Source: Bradyrhizobium sp. Rc3b (GTDB lineage Bacteria; Pseudomonadota; Alphaproteobacteria; Rhizobiales; Xanthobacteraceae). Taken from it: a stretch of DNA of 64,000 bases. A program made the position numbers and the translations under genes. How positions within the stretch are numbered: position 1 is the stretch's first letter; the number at the start of each line of letters is the position of its first letter. The notes beneath the pieces are model-generated. The model was not told the DNA's origin and ran no database searches. It worked only from the letters and a program-made list of their open reading frames with translations. This document shows positions 17,145-25,472 of this stretch, piece by piece. The stretch covers positions 124,001-188,000 of the forward strand of contig NZ_FOUS01000012.1 in NCBI RefSeq assembly GCF_900114915.1, given 5' to 3'.

Positions 17145-17669
17145 GTGAGCAAAACCAACAACAAGGTCTCGCCCGATCTCGATACCCCCACCGACCTGTC
17201 GCCCGACGGGGTCAAGAAGGTTTCGGAGGCGCTCAACGTACTTCTGGCCGACGCCTTCGCGCTGTATCTGAAGACCAAGAATTTTCACTGGCACATCAGC
17301 GGCCGGCATTTCCGCGACTATCATCTGCTGCTCGACGAGCAGTCCGACCAGATCTTCGCCACCACCGACCAGCTCGCCGAGCGCGTCCGCAAGATCGGCG
17401 GCACCACGCTGAAGTCGATCGGCCAGGTCGCAAAGCTCCAGACCATCAAGGACAACAACGAGGACTACGTCCCGCCGCGCGAGATGCTGCGCGAGCTGAT
17501 GCAGGACAACAAGCACGTCGCGGCTGCGATGCGCAAAGCGCACGAGGTCTGCGACGACGCCGGCGATGTCGCCAGCGCCAGCATTTTGGAAGTGTTCATC
17601 GACGAGACCGAGCGCCGGACGTGGTTCCTGTTCGAGGCCACGCGGCAGGAGGGTGGCAACGAGGCGTAG
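17145..17669 (+). CDS. Dps family ferritin-like protein
   Basis: A 174-residue Dps/miniferritin that oxidises and stores iron and protects DNA in starved or oxidatively stressed cells. The inter-subunit ferroxidase ligands of the family can be placed at His48 (NFHWHI), Asp75 and Glu79 (TTDQLAER). The long N-terminal extension (about 20 residues, KTNNK...) could contact DNA. Start is GTG at 17145 with AGGAAGG upstream. A much longer in-frame extension is an artefact of antisense to the methyltransferase. Confidence 0.9.
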   Translation: MSKTNNKVSPDLDTPTDLSPDGVKKVSEALNVLLADAFALYLKTKNFHWHISGRHFRDYHLLLDEQSDQIFATTDQLAERVRKIGGTTLKSIGQVAKLQTIKDNNEDYVPPREMLRELMQDNKHVAAAMRKAHEVCDDAGDVASASILEVFIDETERRTWFLFEATRQEGGNEA

Positions 17670-17680
17670 GGCACGGTGCC

Positions 17681-17778
17681 GTGGGGTGGGCAAAGGCGCG
17701 CTCTTGCGCGCCGTGCCCACTATCTTTCCTTTCGGCTTGAATAGATTGGTGGGCACGCTTCGCTTTGCCCACCCTACG
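17681..17778. repeat. palindromic intergenic repeat, family C copy 1
   Basis: GTGGGGTGGGCAAAG at one end and CTTTGCCCACCCTACG at the other, inverse of each other. Further copies at 28749-28872 and 42225-42308. Non-coding, between convergent genes. Confidence 0.78.
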
Positions 17779-17793
17779 GCGCCGCCGTTGTGG

Positions 17794-18315
17794 CTACCGC
17801 CACAGCCGCATCAACGCCCCATCCGTACCCGTCACGGGATCGGCCGGCGGCATCGCGACGTTCGGAATCGTCTTCAACGCTTTCGCGTGGCTCTCCGGCG
17901 TTGGCCGCGCGATCTCCATCTTGCTGCCCGGCGGATAGGCGCCGATCACGCAGAAATCCTCGCTCGCCCTGATGCGTTGATGGCCGGTGCCGGCGGGCAG
18001 GATCGCGACATCACCCGCCTTGATCTCGAGCTCCTGGCCATGGTCGCCGCCGAAGCGGACGCGGGCACTGCCGCGCGCGACGCCGAGCACCTCATGCACC
18101 GTCGCGTGGTAATGCAGATAATCGTAGACGCCGTTCCGCCACGTCCCGCCCCAGCCATTCGCTTCGAACAGGTTCTCGATGGTCTCTTCCGGCCGCTCCG
18201 GGTCGAGCTTCACCGCAGCCTGGTAGACCAGGAACGGAAGGATGTTGTTCGGCACGAGCCCGTCATCCTCGAACACGATGGCGAGCGGCTCGGCCTTGTC
18301 GCGGACGACGGACAT
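17794..18315 (-). CDS. cupin-domain protein (YjlB-like)
   Basis: A 173-residue single-domain cupin. The conserved metal-site region appears as YDYLHYHATVHEVLGVARGSARVRFGG (histidines and Glu of cupin motif 1), followed by motif 2 DVAILPAGTGHQRI. GGAG ribosome binding site before the ATG at 18315; an upstream in-frame ATG is not needed. Enzymatic or sugar-binding role unknown. Confidence 0.85.
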   Translation of the reverse strand: MSVVRDKAEPLAIVFEDDGLVPNNILPFLVYQAAVKLDPERPEETIENLFEANGWGGTWRNGVYDYLHYHATVHEVLGVARGSARVRFGGDHGQELEIKAGDVAILPAGTGHQRIRASEDFCVIGAYPPGSKMEIARPTPESHAKALKTIPNVAMPPADPVTGTDGALMRLWR

Positions 18316-18481
18316 GGCGGGACTCCGGCTGCAAAGACAGCGGGACAACATTCTATCGTGTGGAGGTGTTCCTCAACAGGTCACCTGTCCCGGACGCGCT
18401 GCAGCGTGCAACGCCGCGGCGCAGAGCCGGGACCCCAGAGAGCCGCGAGGCCCGGTTCAGCGGGGCATGAGAGCGCGCGTC

Positions 18482-19672
18482 TTACGCGCTCTTCTTCTGC
18501 CGCATCAGATCCGCAAAACGCTGGAACAGGTAGTGTGAGTCGCGCGGGCCTGGTGAGGCCTCGGGGTGGTACTGCACCGAGAACACCGGCTTGCCGTCGA
18601 GTTGGATGCCGCAATTGGAGCCGTCGAACAGCGAGATGTGGGTCTGCGTCGCGCCCTTCGGCAGCGTGGTCTCGTCCACCGCAAAGCCGTGGTTCATCGA
18701 GGTGATCTCGACCTTGCCGGTGGTCTCGTCCTTCACGGGGTGATTGGCGCCGTGATGGCCCTGATGCATCTTCTTCGTCTTGGCGCCGACGGCGAGGCCG
18801 AGCATCTGGTGGCCGAGGCAAATGCCGAAGGTCGGCGTGCCGGACTTGATGACGTCCCGGATCACAGGCACGGCATATTTGCCGGTCGCGGCCGGATCGC
18901 CCGGACCGTTGGACAGGAACACGCCGTCCGGCTTCATCGCCAGAATGTCTTCGGACGAAGTCGTCGCCGGCACCACCGTCACCTTGCAGCCGACGCCGGC
19001 GAGCAGGCGCAGGATGTTGCGCTTGATGCCGTAGTCGATGGCGACGACGTTGAACTCCACCTTGTCCTGGCGGCCAAAGCCCTTGTCCCACAGCCACGGC
19101 GTCTCGTCCCAGGTGAAGCGCTGGCCGCTTGTGACCATCGGCACGAGGTCCATGCCCTCGAGGCCCGGCCATTCGCGCGCCTCTTCCTTGAGGCCATGCA
19201 GGTCGAACTCGCCGTTCCTGGCGTGCGCGATCACGGCGTTGGGCATGCCCTTTGAGCGGATCAGCGCGGTCAGTGCGCGGGTGTCGATGCCGGAGAGGCC
19301 GATGATGCCGCGCGCCTTTAGCCACTGGTCGAGATGCTTGGTGGCTCGATAGTTCGAGGGATCGGTGATCGCGGTGCGCAGGATCACGCCGCGGGCGCCA
19401 GGTGTGGCGGCCATGTTCACCGTCTCGATGTCTTCCTCGTTGGTACCGACATTGCCGATATGCGGGAAGGTGAAGGTGATGAGCTGCCCGGCATAGGAGG
19501 GGTCGGTGAGGATCTCCTCATAGCCGGTCATCGCGGTGTTGAAGCAGACTTCACCGACGGCGTGGCCTTCGGCGCCGAGACCAAAGCCTTCAAGCACCGT
19601 GCCGTCGGCAAGCACGAGGAGCGCGGTCGGTTTATGGTCCGGCCAAGCGGGATCGTTGTCATGTTGTGTCAT
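18482..19672 (-). CDS. carA: carbamoyl-phosphate synthase small subunit
   Basis: A 396-residue glutamine amidotransferase subunit that supplies ammonia to CarB. An N-terminal CPSase-specific domain is followed by a class I glutaminase with nucleophile Cys in FGICLGHQML and the His/Glu pair in YHPEASPGP. Complete and normal length. carB lies downstream on the same strand but 4.3 kb away, so the two are probably transcribed separately. Confidence 0.97.
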   Translation of the reverse strand: MTQHDNDPAWPDHKPTALLVLADGTVLEGFGLGAEGHAVGEVCFNTAMTGYEEILTDPSYAGQLITFTFPHIGNVGTNEEDIETVNMAATPGARGVILRTAITDPSNYRATKHLDQWLKARGIIGLSGIDTRALTALIRSKGMPNAVIAHARNGEFDLHGLKEEAREWPGLEGMDLVPMVTSGQRFTWDETPWLWDKGFGRQDKVEFNVVAIDYGIKRNILRLLAGVGCKVTVVPATTSSEDILAMKPDGVFLSNGPGDPAATGKYAVPVIRDVIKSGTPTFGICLGHQMLGLAVGAKTKKMHQGHHGANHPVKDETTGKVEITSMNHGFAVDETTLPKGATQTHISLFDGSNCGIQLDGKPVFSVQYHPEASPGPRDSHYLFQRFADLMRQKKSA

Positions 19673-19818
19673 GAGCGCGTTTCATAAGCCTGCCGGACGC
19701 CCCCGTCAAAGCGCAGATGCACCGATTCACATGCGTTTTTGCATATTTGACAGCCTGTCTCGGGCTCCTAAGCTTGGCCGCACAATTTCCGGCAAATTCC
19801 TGGGCTTGCGAGGCAATA

Positions 19819-20529
19819 ATGGACCAGACCACCCCGATTCTGTTGGTTCCGGGGCTGGCCTCCTCGGCCCGGATCTATGCTCCGGTCATCCCGGCGCTGT
19901 GGCGTTTCGGCCCGGTCATGGTTGCCAACCATATCCGCGACGACAGCATGGCGGCGATCGCCGCCCGCATGCTGAGCGAGGCCCCGCCGCGCTTCGCGCT
20001 CGCGGGCCATTCCATGGGCGGCTACATCGCGTTCGAGATCATGCGCCAGGCGCCCGAACGGGTGTCAAAGCTCGCGCTGATCAATACCCAGGCGCGGCCA
20101 GATACGCCGAAGGCAACCGCACGCCGGCGCGGCTTGATGGAACGCGCCCGGCGCGGCGAGCTCCGCGCGCTTCGCGAGGAGAGCTTTCCGGAGCTCGTGC
20201 ATCCGTCGCGGCGCGACGATGCCGATATTCTCAAGCTGGTGCATGCGCAGGACGAGGATGTCGGTGTCGAGGGCTATCTGCGGCAGCAGACCGCGATCAT
20301 CGCACGGGTGGATTCGCACCCGACGCTTGCAGCCATCAAATGCCCGACGCTTGTGTTGACGGGCGATGCCGACAACACCATCCCGAACGCGCTCTCCAGG
20401 GAGATGGCCGCGGGCATCGCCGGCGCAAGGCTCAAAGTCCTCGATCGCTGCGGGCACTTGCCGCAAGCCGAGCAGCCCGAAGCGACAGTGCGGGCCCTGA
20501 CCGAATGGCTCGGAACCGAGGTTGTCTAG
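19819..20529 (+). CDS. alpha/beta hydrolase
   Basis: A 236-residue alpha/beta-hydrolase. Nucleophile elbow GHSMGG with Ser65, acid TGDADN, and His in DRCGHLPQAEQPE form a complete triad. The ATG at 19819 has GAGG correctly spaced; an upstream ATG at 19717 would add a hydrophobic leader but has no ribosome binding site. Same strand as yqeY, 51 bp apart. Substrate unknown; related proteins are esterases or 2-hydroxymuconate-semialdehyde-type hydrolases. Confidence 0.87.
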   Translation: MDQTTPILLVPGLASSARIYAPVIPALWRFGPVMVANHIRDDSMAAIAARMLSEAPPRFALAGHSMGGYIAFEIMRQAPERVSKLALINTQARPDTPKATARRRGLMERARRGELRALREESFPELVHPSRRDDADILKLVHAQDEDVGVEGYLRQQTAIIARVDSHPTLAAIKCPTLVLTGDADNTIPNALSREMAAGIAGARLKVLDRCGHLPQAEQPEATVRALTEWLGTEVV

Positions 20530-20580
20530 GGGCCGCGAACGGCCTAGATCAGGCGTCAGATATTCGAAGGGATCACGATC

Positions 20581-21036
20581 ATGTTGCGCGACGACATCAA
20601 CAATGCGGTCAAGGAGGCCATGAAGGCCAAGGACGAGCGCAAGCTGTCCACGCTGCGCATGGTCAACTCGACCATCAAGAACGCCGACATCGACGCTCGC
20701 GGCAACGGCAAGCCGCCGCTGTCGGACGCCGATCTGCTCGGTGTGCTGCAGAAGATGATCAAGCAGCGCCAGGAGGCGGTCGAGCTCTACGACAAGGGCG
20801 GCCGCGCCGAGCTCGCGGCGCAGGAGCGCGAGGAGATCGCGGTGATCTCGGCGTATCTGCCGAAGCAGATGGCCGACGACGAGGTGAAAAAGGCGATCGC
20901 GGATGCGATCGGCGAGACCGGTGCCGCCGGCATGAAGGACATGGGCAAGGTGATCGCCGTGCTGCGCGCGAAGTATGCCGGGCAGATGGACTTCGGCAAG
21001 GCGAGCGGCCTCGTGAAGGCCGCGCTGTCGGGCTAG
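20581..21036 (+). CDS. GatB/YqeY domain-containing protein
   Basis: A 151-residue YqeY-family protein sharing the C-terminal domain of the amidotransferase subunit GatB, implicated in tRNA-linked amidation. Characteristic segments are LSTLRMVNSTIKNADID, the AYLPKQMADDE loop, and KDMGKVIAVLRAKYAGQMD. In related genomes it sits between carA and dnaG; here dnaG is 14 kb further on. Confidence 0.92.
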   Translation: MLRDDINNAVKEAMKAKDERKLSTLRMVNSTIKNADIDARGNGKPPLSDADLLGVLQKMIKQRQEAVELYDKGGRAELAAQEREEIAVISAYLPKQMADDEVKKAIADAIGETGAAGMKDMGKVIAVLRAKYAGQMDFGKASGLVKAALSG

Positions 21037-21040
21037 CTGC

Positions 21041-21200
21041 TTACCCTCCCCTGGAGGGGAGGGTCGATCGCGCGAAGCGCGAGCGGGGTGGGGTGATCTC
21101 TCCACTCGGGCAGCGCTTCCGCGGAAAGACTGCCACCCCACCTCGGTTCGCATGCCGCTTCGCTTCATGCGAACCGATCCTCCCCCTCCAGGGGAGGATC
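21041..21200. repeat. long imperfect inverted repeat, family A copy 2
   Basis: Starts TTACCCTCCCCTGGAGGGG and ends CCCCTCCAGGGGAGGATC. Shares its ends and the inner GCGCGAAGCGCGAGCGGGG block with the copy at 5357-5540. It follows yqeY and marks the left edge of the accessory block. Confidence 0.75.
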
Positions 21201-21261
21201 GGTACCTTTGACGTGGCTGCGATCCGGTCTACTCTCTGGACAAGAAAAATCGGGAGGCACG

Positions 21262-22401
21262 ATGACCGGCGCCATCAAACCGTTCCGCATCGCCATCAGC
21301 GACGACATTCTCTCCGATCTCAAGTCGCGTCTCACCCGCACGCGTTGGCCGGAGGCGGAGCTGGTCGACGACTGGAGCCAGGGCGCACCGCTGAAGTGGA
21401 TCCGGGAGGTCTGTGCCTACTGGGCGAGCGAATATGACTGGCGCGCCCGCGAGGCAAAGCTCAACCGCTTCGCGCAGCTCACCACCGAGATCGACGGGCT
21501 CGACATCCACTTTATTCATGCGCGTTCGAAAGAACCAAGCGCGCTGCCGCTGATCATCACCCATGGCTGGCCGGGCTCGATCGTCGAATTCCAGAAGGTG
21601 ATCGCGCCGCTCACCGATCCCGTCGCGCATGGCGGCAATCCTGCGGATGCGTTTCACGTGATCTGTCCTTCGCTGCCCGGCTTCGGCTTCTCCGCCAAGC
21701 CGAAGGCGACCGGCTGGGGCGTCGATCGCATCGCCGCGACCTGGGCGAAGCTGATGGAGCGGCTGGGCTATGCGCGCTATGGCGCGCAAGGCGGCGATTG
21801 GGGCTCGGCGGTGACGGCCTCGCTCGGTTCGCAGGATGGGGCGCACTGCGCCGGCATTCACATCACGCTGTCCTTCAACTCGCCGCCGCGCATGGAGGGC
21901 GAGCCGACGCCGGAGGAGAAGCGGGCACTCGCCGGCCTCAAGCATTACGTCGATTTCGACTCCGGCTATTCCAAGCAGCAATCGACGCGCCCGCAGACGC
22001 TCGGCTATGGCCTCACGGATTCGCCGAGCGGGCAGGCGGCCTGGATTTTGGAAAAGTTCTGGGCCTGGACCGATTGCGACGGGCACCCTGAGAACATCTT
22101 CAGCAAGGACGAGCTGCTCGACAACGTCATGCTTTATTGGGTGACGGAGACGGCGACCTCCTCGGCGCGACTCTACTGGGAGAGCTTTGGCAAGCGCCGC
22201 ACCACGCCTGTCGTCAAGGTGCCGACCGGCGTCGCCGCGTTCCCCAAGGAAATCATCACGCCGGTGCGGAGCTGGATGGAACCGAACTTTCACAACATCA
22301 CGCATTGGAGCGAGATGGAGAAGGGTGGCCATTTCGCCGCCTTCGAGCAGCCGGAGCTGTTCGTGCGCGATGTCAGGAAATTCTTCCGGACGATGCGGTA
22401 A
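21262..22401 (+). CDS. epoxide hydrolase (EHN-domain, microsomal type)
   Basis: A 379-residue epoxide hydrolase: N-terminal EHN domain (FRIAISDDILSDLKSRLTRTRWP) followed by an alpha/beta-hydrolase core. Oxyanion-hole HGWPG (101-105), nucleophile Asp179 in GGDWGS, and His357 in KGGHFAAFEQPE are visible, so it should open epoxides to diols. GGGAGG precedes the ATG at 21262. Followed 49 bp later by an acyl-CoA synthetase and a MarR regulator, which may form a small catabolic operon. Confidence 0.9.
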   Translation: MTGAIKPFRIAISDDILSDLKSRLTRTRWPEAELVDDWSQGAPLKWIREVCAYWASEYDWRAREAKLNRFAQLTTEIDGLDIHFIHARSKEPSALPLIITHGWPGSIVEFQKVIAPLTDPVAHGGNPADAFHVICPSLPGFGFSAKPKATGWGVDRIAATWAKLMERLGYARYGAQGGDWGSAVTASLGSQDGAHCAGIHITLSFNSPPRMEGEPTPEEKRALAGLKHYVDFDSGYSKQQSTRPQTLGYGLTDSPSGQAAWILEKFWAWTDCDGHPENIFSKDELLDNVMLYWVTETATSSARLYWESFGKRRTTPVVKVPTGVAAFPKEIITPVRSWMEPNFHNITHWSEMEKGGHFAAFEQPELFVRDVRKFFRTMR

Positions 22402-22450
22402 CTCTCTAGACTGGGCAACAACGACGAGACCCGGGAAGACGACCAAGCCC

Positions 22451-24061
22451 ATGCTCACCGAAGCCAAGACCTACGACGAGCTCGTCCGCAACTTCCGCTG
22501 GGACATCCCGGCGCACTTCAACATGGCGGAAGCGTGCTGCGATCGCCATGCCGACGGCACCGGCCGGCTCGCGCTTGTTTATGTCGACGAGAACGGCGCC
22601 CCCACGCGCACCTCCTTCGACGAGGTCGCGGACATGTCGCGCCGCTTTGCCAACGTGCTGAAGGCCGATGGGCTTTCGCGCGGCGACCGCGTCGCGGTGT
22701 TCCTGTCGCAATCGCTGGAGCTGCCGATCGCGCATATGGCGGCGTTCCGCTCCGGCCTGGTCTCGATCCCGCTGTTCGCCCTGTTCGGCGAGGACGCGCT
22801 GGAATTCCGCCTTTCGAATTCACAGGCGAAGGCAATCATCACGGATGAGGCGGGCTGGGAGAAGCTCACGAAGATCCGCGAGCGGCTGCCCTATTTGCAG
22901 GACATCTACATCACGAGCGGCGCCGTCCACGCCGGCGCAAAGCCATTCTGGCCGGCGATCGAAACCGCGTCCGAGGACTTTGCGACCGTCGACACCGCCG
23001 CCGATGATCCTGCGCTGATCATCTACACCTCGGGCACGACGGGAAATCCCAAAGGCGCGCTGCATGCGCACCGCGTGGTGCTCGGCCATCTCCCCAATGT
23101 CGAGATGTGTCACAACTTCTTACCCAGGCCCGGCGATCTGATGTGGACGCCGGCGGACTGGGCCTGGATCGGCGGCCTCGTCAACGGCCTGCTCGCATTC
23201 TGGTATCACGGCATCCCCCTGGTCGGGCATCGCGCGCGCAAATTCGAGCCGCAGGCGGCGATGCAGATGATGGCCGATCTCGGCGTCCGCAACGTCTTCC
23301 TGCCGCCAACCGCGCTGAAGCTGATGCGGCAGGCGGGTGTGAAGCACGCGGGCGTCAAGCTCCGCAGCATCTTCACCGGCGGGGAATCGCTCGGCGGCGA
23401 GCTGCTCGGCTGGGTGCGCGAGACCTTCGGCATCGACGCCCATGAGGTGTTCGGCCAGACCGAGTGCAATCTCGTGATCGGCAGCAACTCCAACCTGTTT
23501 CCAATCCGCCCGGGTTCGATGGGCAAGGCGACGCCGGGCTTCGACGTTCGCATCGTCAACGACAAGGGCGAGGAATTGCCGCGCGGCCAGCGGGGCATCA
23601 TCGGCGTGCGCCAGCCATGCCCCGTCACCATGCTCGAATATTGGCGCAATCCCGAGGCGACGGCGAAGAAATATGCCGGCGAATTCCTGCTCACCGGCGA
23701 TCTCGGCGTGCAGGACGAGGATGGCTATTTCTGGTATGTCAGCCGCGAGGACGACGTCATCACCACCGCCGGCTATCGCGTCGGCCCGTCCGAGATCGAG
23801 CACACGCTGATGAAGCATCCCTCGGTGGCGATGGCCGCGGTAATCGGCATTCCCGATCCGATCCGCACCGAATCGATCAAGGCCTGGATCGTGCTGCGTC
23901 CGGGCTTTACCGGCACCGACGCGCTGGCGCGCGAGATCCAGGAGTTCGTCAAGGTGCAGCTCGCCGCGCATGAATATCCGCGCTTCGTCGAATTCGCCGA
24001 GACGCTGCCGATGACGGCGACGGGCAAGGTGCTGCGGCGCGAGCTGCGGGCCAAGGGCTGA
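22451..24061 (+). CDS. AMP-dependent acyl-CoA synthetase
   Basis: A 536-residue ANL-superfamily ligase that activates a carboxylic acid to its CoA ester. P-loop-like YTSGTTGNPKG (192-202), EVFGQTECN (A5 region), TGDLG and RxDD-type hinge, and C-terminal catalytic Lys526 in TATGKVLRREL are all present. Closest in style to acetyl/medium-chain acyl-CoA synthetases. Translation start at the ATG at 22451; the long upstream frame overlaps the epoxide hydrolase and is not used. Substrate unassigned. Confidence 0.9.
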   Translation: MLTEAKTYDELVRNFRWDIPAHFNMAEACCDRHADGTGRLALVYVDENGAPTRTSFDEVADMSRRFANVLKADGLSRGDRVAVFLSQSLELPIAHMAAFRSGLVSIPLFALFGEDALEFRLSNSQAKAIITDEAGWEKLTKIRERLPYLQDIYITSGAVHAGAKPFWPAIETASEDFATVDTAADDPALIIYTSGTTGNPKGALHAHRVVLGHLPNVEMCHNFLPRPGDLMWTPADWAWIGGLVNGLLAFWYHGIPLVGHRARKFEPQAAMQMMADLGVRNVFLPPTALKLMRQAGVKHAGVKLRSIFTGGESLGGELLGWVRETFGIDAHEVFGQTECNLVIGSNSNLFPIRPGSMGKATPGFDVRIVNDKGEELPRGQRGIIGVRQPCPVTMLEYWRNPEATAKKYAGEFLLTGDLGVQDEDGYFWYVSREDDVITTAGYRVGPSEIEHTLMKHPSVAMAAVIGIPDPIRTESIKAWIVLRPGFTGTDALAREIQEFVKVQLAAHEYPRFVEFAETLPMTATGKVLRRELRAKG

Positions 24062-24087
24062 CTTCTTAAAAGGGCTGACTTCCGACA

Positions 24088-24555
24088 ATGGCCAAGACGT
24101 CTCAAGCCGCGGGACTTCACCGCGCTTCGCTCGACAAGTTGCACGATCTCGATGCGGCGCTCGAGCTCATGTATTACGGCTGGCGCGGGATGACGCTGGA
24201 AGCGGACGAATATCTTGCGAAGCAGGGCCTGTCGCGTCCGCATCATCGCATCCTCTACGTGGTGGCACGGCGGCCCGATATCGCGATCGGCTCGCTGCTC
24301 GAGGTCCTCGGCATTTCCAAGCAGGCCTTGAGCCGGCCGCTCAGTCTGCTGCTGGAGCGCAAGCTGGTGACGTCGAGGCGCTCGCCCGAGCAGCATCGCT
24401 CGAAGCTGCTGCGTCTGACGGCCGCCGGGCAGCGCATCGAGCAACGGGCTTCGGACCACGAGCGCAAGGTTTTGCGCGAGGCGTTCGATCGCGTCGGCGC
24501 ATCGGGGGCGGCGGCATGGATGGCTGTCATGGGGACGATCGCCGACAATAACTGA
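24088..24555 (+). CDS. MarR family transcriptional regulator
   Basis: A 155-residue winged-helix regulator: LSRPHHRILYVVARRPDIAIGSLLEVLGISKQALSRPL region is the helix-turn-helix, and RRSPEQHRSKLLRLT the wing. Lies 26 bp after the acyl-CoA synthetase on the same strand, so it probably controls that operon and its CoA ester or acid as ligand. That is inference from position. Confidence 0.9.
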   Translation: MAKTSQAAGLHRASLDKLHDLDAALELMYYGWRGMTLEADEYLAKQGLSRPHHRILYVVARRPDIAIGSLLEVLGISKQALSRPLSLLLERKLVTSRRSPEQHRSKLLRLTAAGQRIEQRASDHERKVLREAFDRVGASGAAAWMAVMGTIADNN

Positions 24556-24638
24556 CGGTTCTTAAAGTCAATGTAGTTGACATGAGAAGCGGGCTTTGCC
24601 ACTGTCCTGGCAACAGGCCGGGGAGGGCCCGTGTCGTC

Positions 24639-25025
24639 ATGAGCGGACAGAATCCATTGAGCGCGCAGAAGATGAATCGCGCGGCCGCCGAGCGCTTCGT
24701 CGCGGCATGGTGCGCGAATTGGTGCAAGGTCGAGATCGACGCGGTGGTGGCGCATTTCGCCGAGAATGCGCAGATGCGCAGCCCTCTGGCGCTGACGCTG
24801 ACCGGTTCTCCTGTCGTCGCCGGCATCGAGAATATCCGCGCCTATTGGCGCAAAGCCTATGGCCACATCGAAAGCGCGGACCTGAAGATCCTGAGCTGGA
24901 GCTGGGACGACACCATCGCGCGCCTGACGGTGTGGTGGCAGCTCGGCGACACGCGCGCCAGCGAGTTCATGGATTTTGACGACGCTGGCCGCGTCGTGCG
25001 CAGCGAAGCCTTTTACGGAAAATGA
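24639..25025 (+). CDS. SnoaL/NTF2-like nuclear transport factor 2 family protein
   Basis: A 128-residue cone-shaped NTF2-like domain: AAERFVAAWCANWCKVEIDAVVAHFAENAQM, then VVAGIENIRAYWRKAY, then a C-terminal sheet. These fold into ligand pockets or isomerase/cyclase sites. GGGGAGG lies upstream of the ATG at 24639. Its stop overlaps the start of the next gene, so the two are translationally coupled. Confidence 0.82.
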   Translation: MSGQNPLSAQKMNRAAAERFVAAWCANWCKVEIDAVVAHFAENAQMRSPLALTLTGSPVVAGIENIRAYWRKAYGHIESADLKILSWSWDDTIARLTVWWQLGDTRASEFMDFDDAGRVVRSEAFYGK

Positions 25026-25471
25026 CCATGCGCCTTTCGGATATCGTCCTGCTCCTCAACACGCTGTGGTTCGGCGGCGCCTTCATCCAGTTCAGCATTG
25101 CGCAGGCCAACACGCTGAAGATCTTGCTGCCGCGGGAAGAGCGCAGCAATCCGATCGCGCCGACCCTGGCGGCCAGCGTTGCGTTCCTGGGCGGGAGGAA
25201 CCTGCCGATCGGGCTGCTGTCGTTCTACCTTCTGGTTGCGCGTCCGCTCTTCTTCCAGCCGGTCGAGGCGCAGCTCACGCTGTTCCTGTTCTTTTCGGCC
25301 TGCCATTTCAGCCAGTTCGCCTATAACCTCCCGGTGCTGATGCGTGGCGGACGTGTCGGGGTCGCCTACTGGCCGGTGTTGAAGGGTCCGATGCTCCGGA
25401 TCTTCGTCATCGACGCGGGCCTGTTCGCGGCCAATCTCGCAGTGGCGCTTCAGCTCGCGATAGCGTCCTGA
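25022..25471 (+). CDS. small integral membrane protein, 149 aa
   Basis: Four predicted transmembrane helices (about 5-25, 55-80, 84-104, 120-145). The ATG overlaps the preceding stop in an ATGA junction. No family recognised with confidence. The coupling suggests it works with the NTF2-like protein; its gene ends against the convergent histidine kinase with one base between. Confidence 0.75.
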   Translation: MTMRLSDIVLLLNTLWFGGAFIQFSIAQANTLKILLPREERSNPIAPTLAASVAFLGGRNLPIGLLSFYLLVARPLFFQPVEAQLTLFLFFSACHFSQFAYNLPVLMRGGRVGVAYWPVLKGPMLRIFVIDAGLFAANLAVALQLAIAS

Positions 25472-25472
25472 T